DNA from: an uncultured Planctomycetota bacterium
Lineage (GTDB): Bacteria; Planctomycetota; Phycisphaerae; Phycisphaerales; UBA5793
Assembly (NCBI GenBank): GCA_900696685.1
Contig: CAADHA010000023.1
Location: 1-36,014, forward strand
Reading direction: 5' to 3'
Length of the DNA stretch: 36,014 bases
Positions within the stretch are counted from its first letter, which is position 1. Each line of letters starts with the position of its first letter. This document shows positions 7,165 through 15,574 of this stretch, one piece after another. A program made the position numbers and the translations under genes. A model generated the notes under the pieces. That model did not search any database, was not told where the DNA came from, and worked only from the letters and a program-made list of their open reading frames with translations.

Positions 7165-9135
7165 GTGGCGTCGGACTATCGGAACAACGACGTGCAGCGG
7201 GTGATCGACGCCACGGACATTGTCCGTCTCATCGGCGAGTACGTAACTCTCCGCCCCGCGGGGCGCGAGTACAAGGGGCTGTGTCCATTTCACGACGACA
7301 CGCGGCCGTCAATGTCCGTGGTCCCGCACAAGGGCATCTTTCACTGCTTCGCCTGTGGAACAGGAGGCAGCGCGATCCGCTTCGTGCAACTGCACCAGCA
7401 CGTCGAGTTCCGCGAAGCACTCAGGTTTCTAGCCGAACGCGCGGGGATTGAGTTGACTCCGTGGCGGCCGGCACGTGGCGGCGGCGGTGAAGGCGAGCAG
7501 GCAACCGAGCACGAGGTCGAAACCCTTTCGACCGGGCAGATCGTCGAAGCGCATCAGCAGGCGCTGGGGTTCTACCGACTCCTGCTGCGGCACGAAAGGC
7601 ATGGCGCCTTGGCGCGAGAGATCTTCGCCAAACGAGGCATCAGCGACGCGATGATCGAGCGATTCGAACTCGGCACCGCCCCGACCGAGCCGAACATCTG
7701 GGACGGTCTGGCGCGGACGCTGGCGGGCAGGGGGCTCGACCTTGCTCCGTTTGCGGCCGTCGGCCTGCTCTCGCCTCGGCGAGAGGGCGATGGCTTTGTC
7801 GATCGCTTCCGCAACCGCCTCATCTTTCCGATTCACGATGAGCACGGGCGCCCGATCGCCTTTGGCGCCCGCAAGATCGACCCCGACGACGAACCGAAGT
7901 ATCTCAACAGCCCGGAACACCCGCGCTTCAAGAAGTCGCGCACGCTCTACGGCCTGCACCTTGCCCGCACCGCCATTCAGAAGAGCAGGACGGCGGCGAT
8001 CGTCGAGGGCTACACCGATGTCATTGCCTGCCACCAGCGCGGCGTGGAGAACGTCGTCGCGACGCTTGGCACGGCCCTGACTGCCGACCACGCGCGCATG
8101 CTCGCCCGCCTGTGTAATCGCGTCGTACTCGTCTTTGACGGCGACGCGGCCGGTCAGAGAGCGGCCGACCGCGCTGTCGAAGTCTTCTTCCAGTCGCCTG
8201 TCGACGTCCGCATCGCCGTCCTGCCCGGCGGGCTTGATCCCGCTGAACTTCTCGAGCAGGAAGGCGGGCTGGACACGTGGATGGCCTGCATGGAGCACGC
8301 GGTCGATGCCCTGGACTTCCTCTTCGCGGCACTGCGGGCGCAACTGAACTCCGCGAGTGCCGGCGTATCGAGCCGGCAGAGGCTCATCGAGGCATTCCTG
8401 TCGCGCCTCGGCCTGCTCGGCTTCCATCACATGACGCCGCTGCGCCGGGACCTTGTGCTGTCGCGCGTCGGCGAGATTCTCCACCTGCCTTGCGAGACGC
8501 TCGCCAGATCGATTCCGAGGCCGAGGCGCCGCATGGAGGAGGCGGAAAGGGCCTCGGCGCCCGCCGAGGCGGAGGGGGGGCAGACCGGCGGGCCGGCGGC
8601 CGCGCCTCGCCGCGTCGAGGCGGAGATGCGCATCGCCGCTTGCCTGCTCATCGAACCCGCGCTGCTCGAGGCGGTCGACGCATCGGGCAATCCCGTGCGA
8701 TCACTCATCGAGTCGGCCGAGTTTGTCTCGCCGCTGCCGCGATCGATCGTGGGCCTTGTGCTGGCGGCGGCGGCTCAGGGCCGGGTTCTCCGGCCGGGCG
8801 TGCCGGCGGAGATTGACGCCGAGTGTTCAGGCGAGGCTGCGCGATGGATGGCCACCGTCTACTGCGAGACCGGCGACGATCAGGAGAAAATCATCGCACA
8901 CCTCGTGCGATCCATGAGCACCCTTCGGGAATGCACGAGCCGGGAGGACTACGAGCGGCTAAGCGAGGGCGGCGGCATCGAGGCCGATCCGGAGTCGGCG
9001 CGAGCACGCCTGGCATCGATTGTGGCGCACCATCGCGAAGCCGAGCGGAATCTGTCGGGCCTGACGCGCGTACCGCGCACGCTTCGGCTCGCGGTGAAGG
9101 GGCAAGCGATCGCGCCGGCTTCGGGCGAGCCGTAG
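7165..9135 (+). CDS. dnaG: DNA primase
   Basis: The 656-aa primase makes RNA primers at the replication fork. The zinc-binding domain has CPFH (C40, H43) and HCFACG (C61, C64), a CHC2 pattern. The core follows with RFRNRLIFPIHDEHGRPIAFG, then the TOPRIM metal-binding residues in IVEGYTDV (Glu281) and VFDGDAAG (Asp325, Asp327). The C-terminal ~220 residues, the helicase-binding part, are divergent and contain an Ala/Gly/Pro-rich linker near 455-480. The GTG start at 7165 has GGAG 5 nt upstream and places the zinc domain at the usual distance from the N-terminus. An in-frame GTG at 7120 would add 15 residues but has a poorly spaced ribosome site. rpoD starts 45 nt downstream. Confidence 0.95.
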   Translation: MASDYRNNDVQRVIDATDIVRLIGEYVTLRPAGREYKGLCPFHDDTRPSMSVVPHKGIFHCFACGTGGSAIRFVQLHQHVEFREALRFLAERAGIELTPWRPARGGGGEGEQATEHEVETLSTGQIVEAHQQALGFYRLLLRHERHGALAREIFAKRGISDAMIERFELGTAPTEPNIWDGLARTLAGRGLDLAPFAAVGLLSPRREGDGFVDRFRNRLIFPIHDEHGRPIAFGARKIDPDDEPKYLNSPEHPRFKKSRTLYGLHLARTAIQKSRTAAIVEGYTDVIACHQRGVENVVATLGTALTADHARMLARLCNRVVLVFDGDAAGQRAADRAVEVFFQSPVDVRIAVLPGGLDPAELLEQEGGLDTWMACMEHAVDALDFLFAALRAQLNSASAGVSSRQRLIEAFLSRLGLLGFHHMTPLRRDLVLSRVGEILHLPCETLARSIPRPRRRMEEAERASAPAEAEGGQTGGPAAAPRRVEAEMRIAACLLIEPALLEAVDASGNPVRSLIESAEFVSPLPRSIVGLVLAAAAQGRVLRPGVPAEIDAECSGEAARWMATVYCETGDDQEKIIAHLVRSMSTLRECTSREDYERLSEGGGIEADPESARARLASIVAHHREAERNLSGLTRVPRTLRLAVKGQAIAPASGEP

Positions 9136-9180
9136 ACGATTCGAAGGGAAGGTCGAGGGCGGTTGGAAGGAGGAGGTACC

Positions 9181-11004
9181 GTGGTTGACCGGATGCATCC
9201 GGCTGTGGCGACGCTGATCGATCTTGGTCGCCGCCGCGGCTGGGTCAGTTTCGAGGAACTCAACGACTGCATTCCCGACGAATACGTGGAAGTGCGCCGC
9301 CTGAGCGAACTGCTCGCGCGCTTCGACCGCCTCTCGATCGAGTTGATCGATGAGCGGGACTCACGTCAACGCGGAGGCGGTCGCGGTCCGCGCGCCTTTC
9401 CGCCGGGCGCGTCCTGTGCGGCGGAACTCCTCAACATTGAAACGCGTTCGGCGGGAGTTGCGCGAGAGGACGATGCGGCCGAGGCGGCTGCCCGGCTCGA
9501 CGTTGCGGCGTGGCCCCTGCTCACTTCGGATGGCGAGCCGACGGCAGAATTCTTCGAGCACGATGAAGTCACCGGTGGCGATGGCCCTGCCTCGCTTGAC
9601 GCCGCGGGCAGTGGCGAAGACAGCCGTTCGGTCGAAGACCCCGTGCGCCTGTATTTCTCGCAGATGGGGCACATCGAGCTTCTGACGCGTGACGAAGAGG
9701 TGCGCCTGGCAAGGAGAATCGAGACGTCGCGGATGATCTTCCGCCTGCGCGTGCTGGAATCGGACTACGCCGCCTGCCAGACAGCCGACCTGCTCGGGCA
9801 GGTCAGCCGGGGAGATCTCGCGTTTGATCGGGCGGTGCGCATCTCAACCATCGAGGAACATCATCGGGAGCGCATGCTCCGGCGGATCGCGGCCAATCTG
9901 GAGACGGTGGGTCCGCTGCTGAAGGCGGCATCGGCGGACTTCACCGCCCTGCGCGACGATCGGCTGACGCGCGCCCAGGAGCGCAGCGTGCGCGAGGCGG
10001 CGCGGGCCCGTCGCCGCCGCGTGGCCGTCCTTCTCGAAGAGTGCCAGTTGCGCACGAGCCGCATCACCCCCATGCTCAAGAAACTTCGCAGCATCTGCAC
10101 GAAGATGCAGGACCTCCAGTCCGAACTGCGGCGAGTCGAGAAGTATCCCGAGCGGTACGACCCGGAGGATGCACTGGTCATTCGCGAGGAACTCGATGGA
10201 CTCTGCGACCTCGTGCAGGAGGAGCCCGACGAACTGGCGGCCCGCCTGCGGCACATCGAACGCGCCTGTTCGGAATATGAGCAGGCCAAACGCGATCTCT
10301 CCTGCGCCAACCTGAGACTGGTCATTTCCATCGCGAAGCGCTACCGCAACCGCGGGCTTCCTTTCCTCGACCTGATCCAGGAGGGGAACACGGGCCTGCT
10401 GCGCGCCGTGGATAAGTACGAGTATCGCCGGGGCTACAGGTTCTCGACGTACGCGACGTGGTGGATCCGCCAGGCGATCACTCGCTCAATCTCGGAAACG
10501 TCGCGGACGGTGCGCGTCCCGCTGCACATGCTTGATCTCGTGAGCAGGCTGCGCCACGCCGCGAAGGAGATGCTCCAGGCGACGGGGCGCGAGCCGACGA
10601 TCACCGAACTGGCTGTGCGCACCGGACTGACCGAGGAGGAAGTGCATCGGGCGGTCTACGCGGCGCGTTCGCCGGTGAGCCTCGACCGCACCCTCGGAGA
10701 TCGCTCGGCGGCCACGGTGGGGGACTTCGTCGAGGACGAACGGACACCGACGCCCGCCCAGGCCGTCGCGCGCGAAGCACTTCGCGCCCGCATCGACCAC
10801 GTTCTGAAGACGCTTACCTACCGCGAGCGGGAGATCATCAAGTTGCGCTTCGGCATCAGCGACGGTTACGTCTACACGCTCGAGGAAGTGGGACGCATAT
10901 TCAAGGTGACGCGCGAGCGAGTCAGGCAGGTGGAGGCGAGGGCGATGCGCAAGCTCCAGCATCCGGTTCGCAGCCGCAAGTTCGCCGCTTTCATCGAGGA
11001 GTAG
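9181..11004 (+). CDS. rpoD: Primary RNA polymerase sigma factor (RpoD/SigA)
   Basis: The 607-aa housekeeping sigma factor has the full group 1 layout. Region 1.1 is ~5-58 ([20 protein letters not shown]). Region 1.2 is ~153-183 ([16 protein letters not shown]). A long non-conserved region of about 190 residues, rich in Arg, Leu and Glu, follows. Region 2 is ~375-448 and includes [17 protein letters not shown]. Region 3 is ~450-530, and region 4 is ~540-600 with [20 protein letters not shown] as the -35-binding helix-turn-helix. The GTG at 9181 is chosen because AAGGAGGAGGT (9167-9177) lies just upstream; an upstream TTG at 9163 would overlap that site. It follows dnaG by 45 nt, the conserved primase-sigma pairing. 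No clear terminator follows. Confidence 0.97.
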   Translation: MVDRMHPAVATLIDLGRRRGWVSFEELNDCIPDEYVEVRRLSELLARFDRLSIELIDERDSRQRGGGRGPRAFPPGASCAAELLNIETRSAGVAREDDAAEAAARLDVAAWPLLTSDGEPTAEFFEHDEVTGGDGPASLDAAGSGEDSRSVEDPVRLYFSQMGHIELLTRDEEVRLARRIETSRMIFRLRVLESDYAACQTADLLGQVSRGDLAFDRAVRISTIEEHHRERMLRRIAANLETVGPLLKAASADFTALRDDRLTRAQERSVREAARARRRRVAVLLEECQLRTSRITPMLKKLRSICTKMQDLQSELRRVEKYPERYDPEDALVIREELDGLCDLVQEEPDELAARLRHIERACSEYEQAKRDLSCANLRLVISIAKRYRNRGLPFLDLIQEGNTGLLRAVDKYEYRRGYRFSTYATWWIRQAITRSISETSRTVRVPLHMLDLVSRLRHAAKEMLQATGREPTITELAVRTGLTEEEVHRAVYAARSPVSLDRTLGDRSAATVGDFVEDERTPTPAQAVAREALRARIDHVLKTLTYREREIIKLRFGISDGYVYTLEEVGRIFKVTRERVRQVEARAMRKLQHPVRSRKFAAFIEE

Positions 11005-11118
11005 CGAGGAGCCTGCGACAGAGTTGCTTGTCTCTGATCCACGTCTTGCACGCTCTGCCATCGGGGCGACGCTACCGTTGCTCGATGAACTCAACGTGAC
11101 GCATTTCTGGAGTGCGCG

Positions 11119-13026
11119 ATGAACGGACGAACGATCCGGCCGGCGGTTCTGTTGTGCCTTCTGATCCAGTCGGCCCTCGGCCAGGGACGCATCGAGCCGG
11201 GCACTGCCGGACGCGATCTGCCCGCGCCCGAGTCGGCCCGCCGGGATGTGACGCTCGCGATCCTGCCGGATCGGACGACCGGTCGCGACTGGGGCCTGCC
11301 CTATCTCGCCCGGGCCGTCGAGGACCTCAATCGCATCGGGCCGTCCGCCGTGTTCACCATCGGCGACATGGTGCAGGGCTACACGCGATCCATGACGCAG
11401 TTCGACGCCGAGATCGACGCATACCGGCGCATCGTGGACGATCTCCGATCGCCGTTCTATCCGATCCCGGGCAATCACGACACAATCGCCGGCTCGCGCT
11501 CTGCGGATGACCGGCGTTTCGAGGATCGATACAGGGAGCGTTTCGGGCCTCTCTACTTCGCCGCGCCCTTTGACTTCGCCACGGTCATCGCCCTCTACAC
11601 GGATGAGGCGCAGGTCTCCGCGCCTCTATTGAGCGAGGCCCAGATCGAGTGGGCGGCGGCCCGCATCGACGCCGCAAGCAAGCGGGGCAAGCCGATCATC
11701 GTCCTGATGCACAAGCCGGCGTGGCGTTACCGCGACTCGAGATGGGATCGCCTGCACGAGCCGCTCGCCCGGGCGCAGAAGGGGGGCATCCGCGTGATCG
11801 TCATCGCGGGGCACTTCCACTCCATGCAGCGGGACCCGGACCGCGACGACGTCGAGTACCACATCATCGGCACGTGCGGCGGAATGATCGACCAGCATCC
11901 CCTCGCCGGCCAACTCCAGCATCTCACCTTCGTGCGCCTGGGTCCTGCGGGTGAAGCGCAGGTCTACCACCAGGCCGTCGGCGCCACGCTGCCGGACGAC
12001 TTCATCCGCGCCATCGACCAGACCCGGGCCTTTCGACTCAAGAGCAGCGAGCAGTCGATTGAGTGTCTGACCGTGCTCGATCAGCCCCTGCGGAGTCCGG
12101 TGAACGCGGCCGTGCGATTGCGCTTCACGAACCCGATCGACGTGCCTGTCCGCGTGACGGGCGGACTGGCAGCGTCGCCGCCTGCGGCAGACATTGTCGG
12201 CGACTGGTCTCTCATTGATCGCACGCCGCGCGACTTGTTCAATCCCTTCGTGACCGACGTGAACACTCCCTTCCGGCAAGGGGGCTCGATCGAGCCATTC
12301 ACTCTGGCGCCGGAGGAATCGGTCGACGTCGACGTCGAGTTGCGTTGCGAGGCGCAGACGCGGATGATCATGCCGCCCGAGTTCAACTTCACCGCGTCGT
12401 TCACCGACTCTCAGGGGCGGTCCGTGCCCGTGGTGCTGCGGACGCGCGTGCCGCTGCGGATGCGCCATGCCCTCGGGCCCTTCGGCGCGATGGACATGAT
12501 GGCATGTGCGTGGCGCTTTGACGTCTACGCCCGCCTTGAGCCGAATCCGGAGATCGGGCTGTCGATTCACGACGGCCGGCTCAATGTCGCGCTCGCCGTC
12601 CATGACGACGTGCCGTGCTACTTCCCAGTGAACGATCCGACGGCACGGGTGCTCAATCCGACTTCTGATGCGGTCGTGTTGCGCTTGGGCACGGCGGAAT
12701 CGGCGCGAGTCTACCTGATCGAACCACTGTGCGGAGACGCGTCGAGGCCGGTCTGGCAGGCGATGGAGCAGCGCGCCGAGGGCCAGGACCCGGGCGAGAT
12801 CCGCTACGCGCTCGACCCGGAGTCGGCAATCTCGTGGGAGTTGATTGACTCGGGCCGGGGCTACGGCCTGATCATCCAGGTTCCGCTGGGCCTCATCGGC
12901 CCGCCGGGGAGCGAAGTTCCCTTCAATATCGAGATCGCTGACAACGACGAGACGTATCACACGCAGTGGCGCCGCTGGTCGGACCCGCGCGCGGGGAGCA
13001 CGATCCTCCTGCCGAGCCGGTTCTGA
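11119..13026 (+). CDS. Secreted metallophosphoesterase with CBM9-like C-terminus
   Basis: The 635-aa product has a short signal peptide (AVLLCLLIQSALGQ). The calcineurin-like phosphoesterase domain (~44-270) shows GDMV (82-85), GNHD (118-121), MHKP with His198, and GHFH (231-234). The first block, normally DxH, reads PDRTTG, so Asp51 is kept but the His is Thr53. A middle beta-sandwich-like part (~320-455) follows. The C-terminal ~170 residues resemble a family 9 carbohydrate-binding/DOMON-like module, with AWRFDVYARLEPNPEIGLSI, LNVALAVHDD and NIEIADNDETYHTQWRRWSD. A phosphoesterase acting on a sugar-linked or extracellular substrate is plausible; the substrate is unknown. GGAG lies 6 nt before the ATG. 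The gene ends 2 nt from the convergent cyclophilin gene. Confidence 0.85.
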   Translation: MNGRTIRPAVLLCLLIQSALGQGRIEPGTAGRDLPAPESARRDVTLAILPDRTTGRDWGLPYLARAVEDLNRIGPSAVFTIGDMVQGYTRSMTQFDAEIDAYRRIVDDLRSPFYPIPGNHDTIAGSRSADDRRFEDRYRERFGPLYFAAPFDFATVIALYTDEAQVSAPLLSEAQIEWAAARIDAASKRGKPIIVLMHKPAWRYRDSRWDRLHEPLARAQKGGIRVIVIAGHFHSMQRDPDRDDVEYHIIGTCGGMIDQHPLAGQLQHLTFVRLGPAGEAQVYHQAVGATLPDDFIRAIDQTRAFRLKSSEQSIECLTVLDQPLRSPVNAAVRLRFTNPIDVPVRVTGGLAASPPAADIVGDWSLIDRTPRDLFNPFVTDVNTPFRQGGSIEPFTLAPEESVDVDVELRCEAQTRMIMPPEFNFTASFTDSQGRSVPVVLRTRVPLRMRHALGPFGAMDMMACAWRFDVYARLEPNPEIGLSIHDGRLNVALAVHDDVPCYFPVNDPTARVLNPTSDAVVLRLGTAESARVYLIEPLCGDASRPVWQAMEQRAEGQDPGEIRYALDPESAISWELIDSGRGYGLIIQVPLGLIGPPGSEVPFNIEIADNDETYHTQWRRWSDPRAGSTILLPSRF

Positions 13027-13027
13027 G

Positions 13028-13510
13028 TCAGCGCCTGATGCATCTGGCCGAGTTGATGTGCGGCGCCTTGCCGCGGCGGCCTTCCTCCTGCCCTGAGCCT
13101 TTCGTCGCGGCGATCTGATCGACGACTTCGATTCCGTCAATGACCGTTCCGAAGGCGGTGTACTGCCCATCGAGATGCCGGCAGTGTTCCCGGCCAAGGC
13201 AGATGAAGAATTGGCTGCCGGCCGAGTTGGGATCGCTGCTCCTGGCCATGGAGAGGACGCCCTTCTCGTGCTTGCGGTCGTTGAACTCGGCCTTGATGGT
13301 CCAGCCGGGCCCGCCGGTGCCGTCGCCGCGCGGGCAGCCGCCCTGAATGACGAACTGGGGGATGATGCGGTGGAAGGTCAGGCCGTTGTAGAAACCTTCA
13401 TCGACGAGCCTCAAGAAGTTGGCGGCGTGGCCTGGAGCGACGTCGTTCCAAAGTTCGACGGTGATCGTGCCGAACTCAGTCTCGATTTCAACCTGCGGAT
13501 ACTCTGGCAT
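13028..13510 (-). CDS. Peptidyl-prolyl cis-trans isomerase, cyclophilin type
   Basis: The 160-aa protein-folding enzyme catalyses proline cis-trans isomerisation. Cyclophilin signatures are in order: ANFLRLVDEGFYNGLTFHRI with the catalytic-region FHR, FVIQGGCPRGDGTGGPGW, SMARSSDPNSAGSQFFI, and YTAFGTVIDGIEVVDQI. The usual active-site Trp position reads HLDGQYTAFG, as in many bacterial forms that bind cyclosporin weakly. No signal peptide is present, so it is probably cytoplasmic. The start at 13510 matches the family N-terminus, but no Shine-Dalgarno is evident. It faces the metallophosphoesterase gene end to end with almost no gap. Confidence 0.95.
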   Translation of the reverse strand: MPEYPQVEIETEFGTITVELWNDVAPGHAANFLRLVDEGFYNGLTFHRIIPQFVIQGGCPRGDGTGGPGWTIKAEFNDRKHEKGVLSMARSSDPNSAGSQFFICLGREHCRHLDGQYTAFGTVIDGIEVVDQIAATKGSGQEEGRRGKAPHINSARCIRR

Positions 13511-13659
13511 GGTGCGGGCTTTCAGTGGTGATGTTGGCGCTTGCCTCTCACGCTCACGATGAGCGAGTCTTCGAGCGAATCGTGGGGCGCGTCGTTGTGA
13601 GGGTCGGAGACGGATGAGAGGGTAGGCACTTCGCAGCCATTTCGCGCCAACAATGCGCC

Positions 13660-14007
13660 GTGCTCCGGTTCATCTTCTTCAGCCTCTGTGGATATGCCTG
13701 CGGCATCGGCCTGGTCCTGCTCATCAACGAAGTGCTGCTGGGCCTGGAGGGCTTTGCCCCCTGGCCGCTGGCGTGGTTCTTGTGGTTCGTGGCGTGCTGG
13801 CCGGGGATCGCGGCGGGCCTGATCGCTCGCTGGAGCCGTGCCGCGACGCCTGCCGCGCTGCGGCGACTGCACCTGCTCAACGCTGCGATTGTCATCGGGA
13901 TGATCGAGTGGTCGTATGGCGTGCGCAGCGACACGCCGTTGTACATCACGATCATCGCGGAGATCATGCTGGTCTATGCCGTCATCGCGCGCGTCAGGCG
14001 CGAGTGA
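13660..14007 (+). CDS. Small integral membrane protein, unknown function
   Basis: The 115-aa protein is mostly membrane. Four hydrophobic segments lie at about residues 2-27, 35-57, 70-86 and 92-110. Positive residues between segments 2 and 3 (RWSRAATPAALRRLH) suggest that loop is cytoplasmic. A GTG start is used and has no Shine-Dalgarno; no other start fits. I do not recognise the family. It is divergent from the cyclophilin gene with a 149-nt gap and converges on uvrC. The strong hydrophobic pattern and the absence of a better frame support it as real. Confidence 0.6.
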   Translation: MLRFIFFSLCGYACGIGLVLLINEVLLGLEGFAPWPLAWFLWFVACWPGIAAGLIARWSRAATPAALRRLHLLNAAIVIGMIEWSYGVRSDTPLYITIIAEIMLVYAVIARVRRE

Positions 14008-14082
14008 GACGATTGCCAGAAGCGCTCCCCTGCGCAGGACCTTCGGGTCGCGGCGATACATCGCAGGATCGATCGATGGCGA

Positions 14083-15423
14083 TCATCTTTCGCCCAGCGT
14101 CTTCTTGCGCCGCAGGACGTGGTGGTAGTGCTGCGCGAAGCGGTGGGCTTCGTCGCGGATCGCCTGGCACAATCGCAGCCCGAGATTCTCGCGTCCCAAT
14201 CGGATCGGCTCGCTCTGCCGCTGCACGTAGAGCACTTCCTCCTTCTTGGCCAGCGAAATGACCATCGGCGGCTTGAGGTCGAGCGTGTCGAAGGCTTCGA
14301 GCGCGGCATGCAGTTGCCCGAGTCCGCCGTCGATCAGAATCACGTCCGGGTAGAGTTCGTGTCCATCGCCGGCGTCGCGGTAGCGGCGCGAGACGACTTC
14401 GCGGATCGCCATGTAGTCGTCGTTGTCCACGCTGCGGACTTTGTAGCGGCGGTACTCCTCCTTGAAGGGCCGCCCGTCCACGAAGCAGACCTTCGACCCG
14501 ACCGTCTCACCGCCCTGGAGGTGCGCGATGTCGATGCCTTCGATGCAGCGGATGGGGCTGTCGAGTTTGAGCGTGCGGCGCAGGCTGGCAACGCTGCGCT
14601 GCCCGTCGATGCCGACCATGAGTTCGGCCTCGGGCTGCCAGCCGTCGGTGATGCGGCCGCGGTCGTCGAGTTTCTCGATGGCGCGGACCTGGTCGCGCAG
14701 GACGGCCGCGCGCTCGAACTCGAGATTCGCGCTCGCCGCTTCCATCTCCTCGCGCAGTTCGCGCAGCATCGCCGAGCGCTTCGATTCGAGAAAGCGCATG
14801 AAGCGGCGGATGTCCTCGCGGTACGCCTCCTTGCCGATCCTGTTGGCGCATGGAGCGGTACACTGGCCGATCGTGTACAGGAGGCACGGGCGGAACGAGT
14901 TGTTGCGCGGATCGTCTGCGACGATGTCCAGCGAGCAGGTGCGGTACTTGAAGACCTGCTGGAGCATCTTCACCGCGTCCTGGAGCGCGTAGCCCGAAGT
15001 GAACGGGCCATAGAACTTCGCCCCCCTGAGTTTCGGGTCCGCGGGATTGCGCGTGATGAACACGCCCGGGAAGTCGTCGCGCAGCGAGACGGCGAGGTAG
15101 GGGAACGTCTTGTCGTCCGTGAGGAAGGCGTTGAAGCGCGGATGCAGGTCCTTGATGAGCCGGTTCTCGGCCAGCAGCGCTTCCCATTCGCCTTCGCACT
15201 CGATCGTGTCGAAATCGGCCACGAGGTCGAGCATCGGCTGCTTGCGCGGGCCGAGGTCGGTCGAGGGTATGAAGTAGGAACTGACCCGATCGCACAGGCG
15301 TGAGGCTTTGCCGATGTAGAGGACCCGCCCCTTCTCGTCCTTCATGAGGTAGACGCCGGGCACGGCCGGCAGGGTGCGGGCCTTGCGCAGCAGTTCTGGA
15401 ATGCGTGAGGTCGCCTCGGACAT
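14083..15423 (-). CDS. uvrC: UvrC-type excinuclease subunit, short form
   Basis: UvrC makes both cuts around DNA lesions in nucleotide excision repair with UvrA and UvrB. This 446-aa version has the GIY-YIG nuclease (GVYLM 23-27, YIGKA 36-40). It has the four Cys that bind an iron-sulfur cluster in the family (C163, C180, C188, C192), a UVR UvrB-binding helix pair (~218-252), and the RNase H-like nuclease with GIDIAH (Asp298), LIDGG (Asp365) and DEAHRF (His427). It stops right after this domain at KKTLGER, so the C-terminal tandem helix-hairpin-helix is absent. The linker between UVR and the second nuclease is about 40 residues, much shorter than usual. Neighbouring frames past the stop show no HhH, so this is not a simple frameshift. 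The start has a TACCAT box 9 nt upstream and no Shine-Dalgarno. Confidence 0.92.
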   Translation of the reverse strand: MSEATSRIPELLRKARTLPAVPGVYLMKDEKGRVLYIGKASRLCDRVSSYFIPSTDLGPRKQPMLDLVADFDTIECEGEWEALLAENRLIKDLHPRFNAFLTDDKTFPYLAVSLRDDFPGVFITRNPADPKLRGAKFYGPFTSGYALQDAVKMLQQVFKYRTCSLDIVADDPRNNSFRPCLLYTIGQCTAPCANRIGKEAYREDIRRFMRFLESKRSAMLRELREEMEAASANLEFERAAVLRDQVRAIEKLDDRGRITDGWQPEAELMVGIDGQRSVASLRRTLKLDSPIRCIEGIDIAHLQGGETVGSKVCFVDGRPFKEEYRRYKVRSVDNDDYMAIREVVSRRYRDAGDGHELYPDVILIDGGLGQLHAALEAFDTLDLKPPMVISLAKKEEVLYVQRQSEPIRLGRENLGLRLCQAIRDEAHRFAQHYHHVLRRKKTLGER

Positions 15424-15432
15424 GCGCAGGCA

Positions 15433-15438
15433 ATGGTA
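15433..15438 (-). promoter_or_regulatory. Candidate -10 box for uvrC (near-leaderless)
   Basis: TACCAT on the minus strand ends exactly 9 nt before the uvrC ATG at 15423. No Shine-Dalgarno and no obvious -35 are present. The same arrangement occurs at lysS, the ABC ATPase gene and the mazG-like gene. Confidence 0.35.
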
Positions 15439-15559
15439 CGCTGCGACGGGGAAAACCGGCCGACGCGCAGCGAACGATGCGCCGGAAGCACAGGTCGATC
15501 GGCGCGGCGCGCTGCGCCTGTCCCCACGCGGCCTCTCCGCGCTGCCGGGGCTGCCGCGC

Positions 15560-15565
15560 TACCAT
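15560..15565 (+). promoter_or_regulatory. Candidate -10 box for the ABC ATPase gene (near-leaderless)
   Basis: TACCAT ends exactly 9 nt before the ATG at 15575. It mirrors the box in front of the divergent uvrC, within a 151-nt intergenic region. No clear -35 and no Shine-Dalgarno are visible. Confidence 0.35.
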
Positions 15566-15574
15566 CGCCGCACC

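Noticed and set aside
7100..7165. Signal recognition particle RNA core (AGGAAGCA-like text near 7136)
   Set aside because: The conserved tetraloop stem and flanking symmetric pairs of SRP RNA are missing. Only eight bases match.
14008..14082. uvrC disrupted by a frameshift, with the HhH domain in another frame
   Set aside because: Frames downstream of the stop codon contain no GxGxxxA-type hairpins. The next 250 bases encode the opposite-strand membrane protein.
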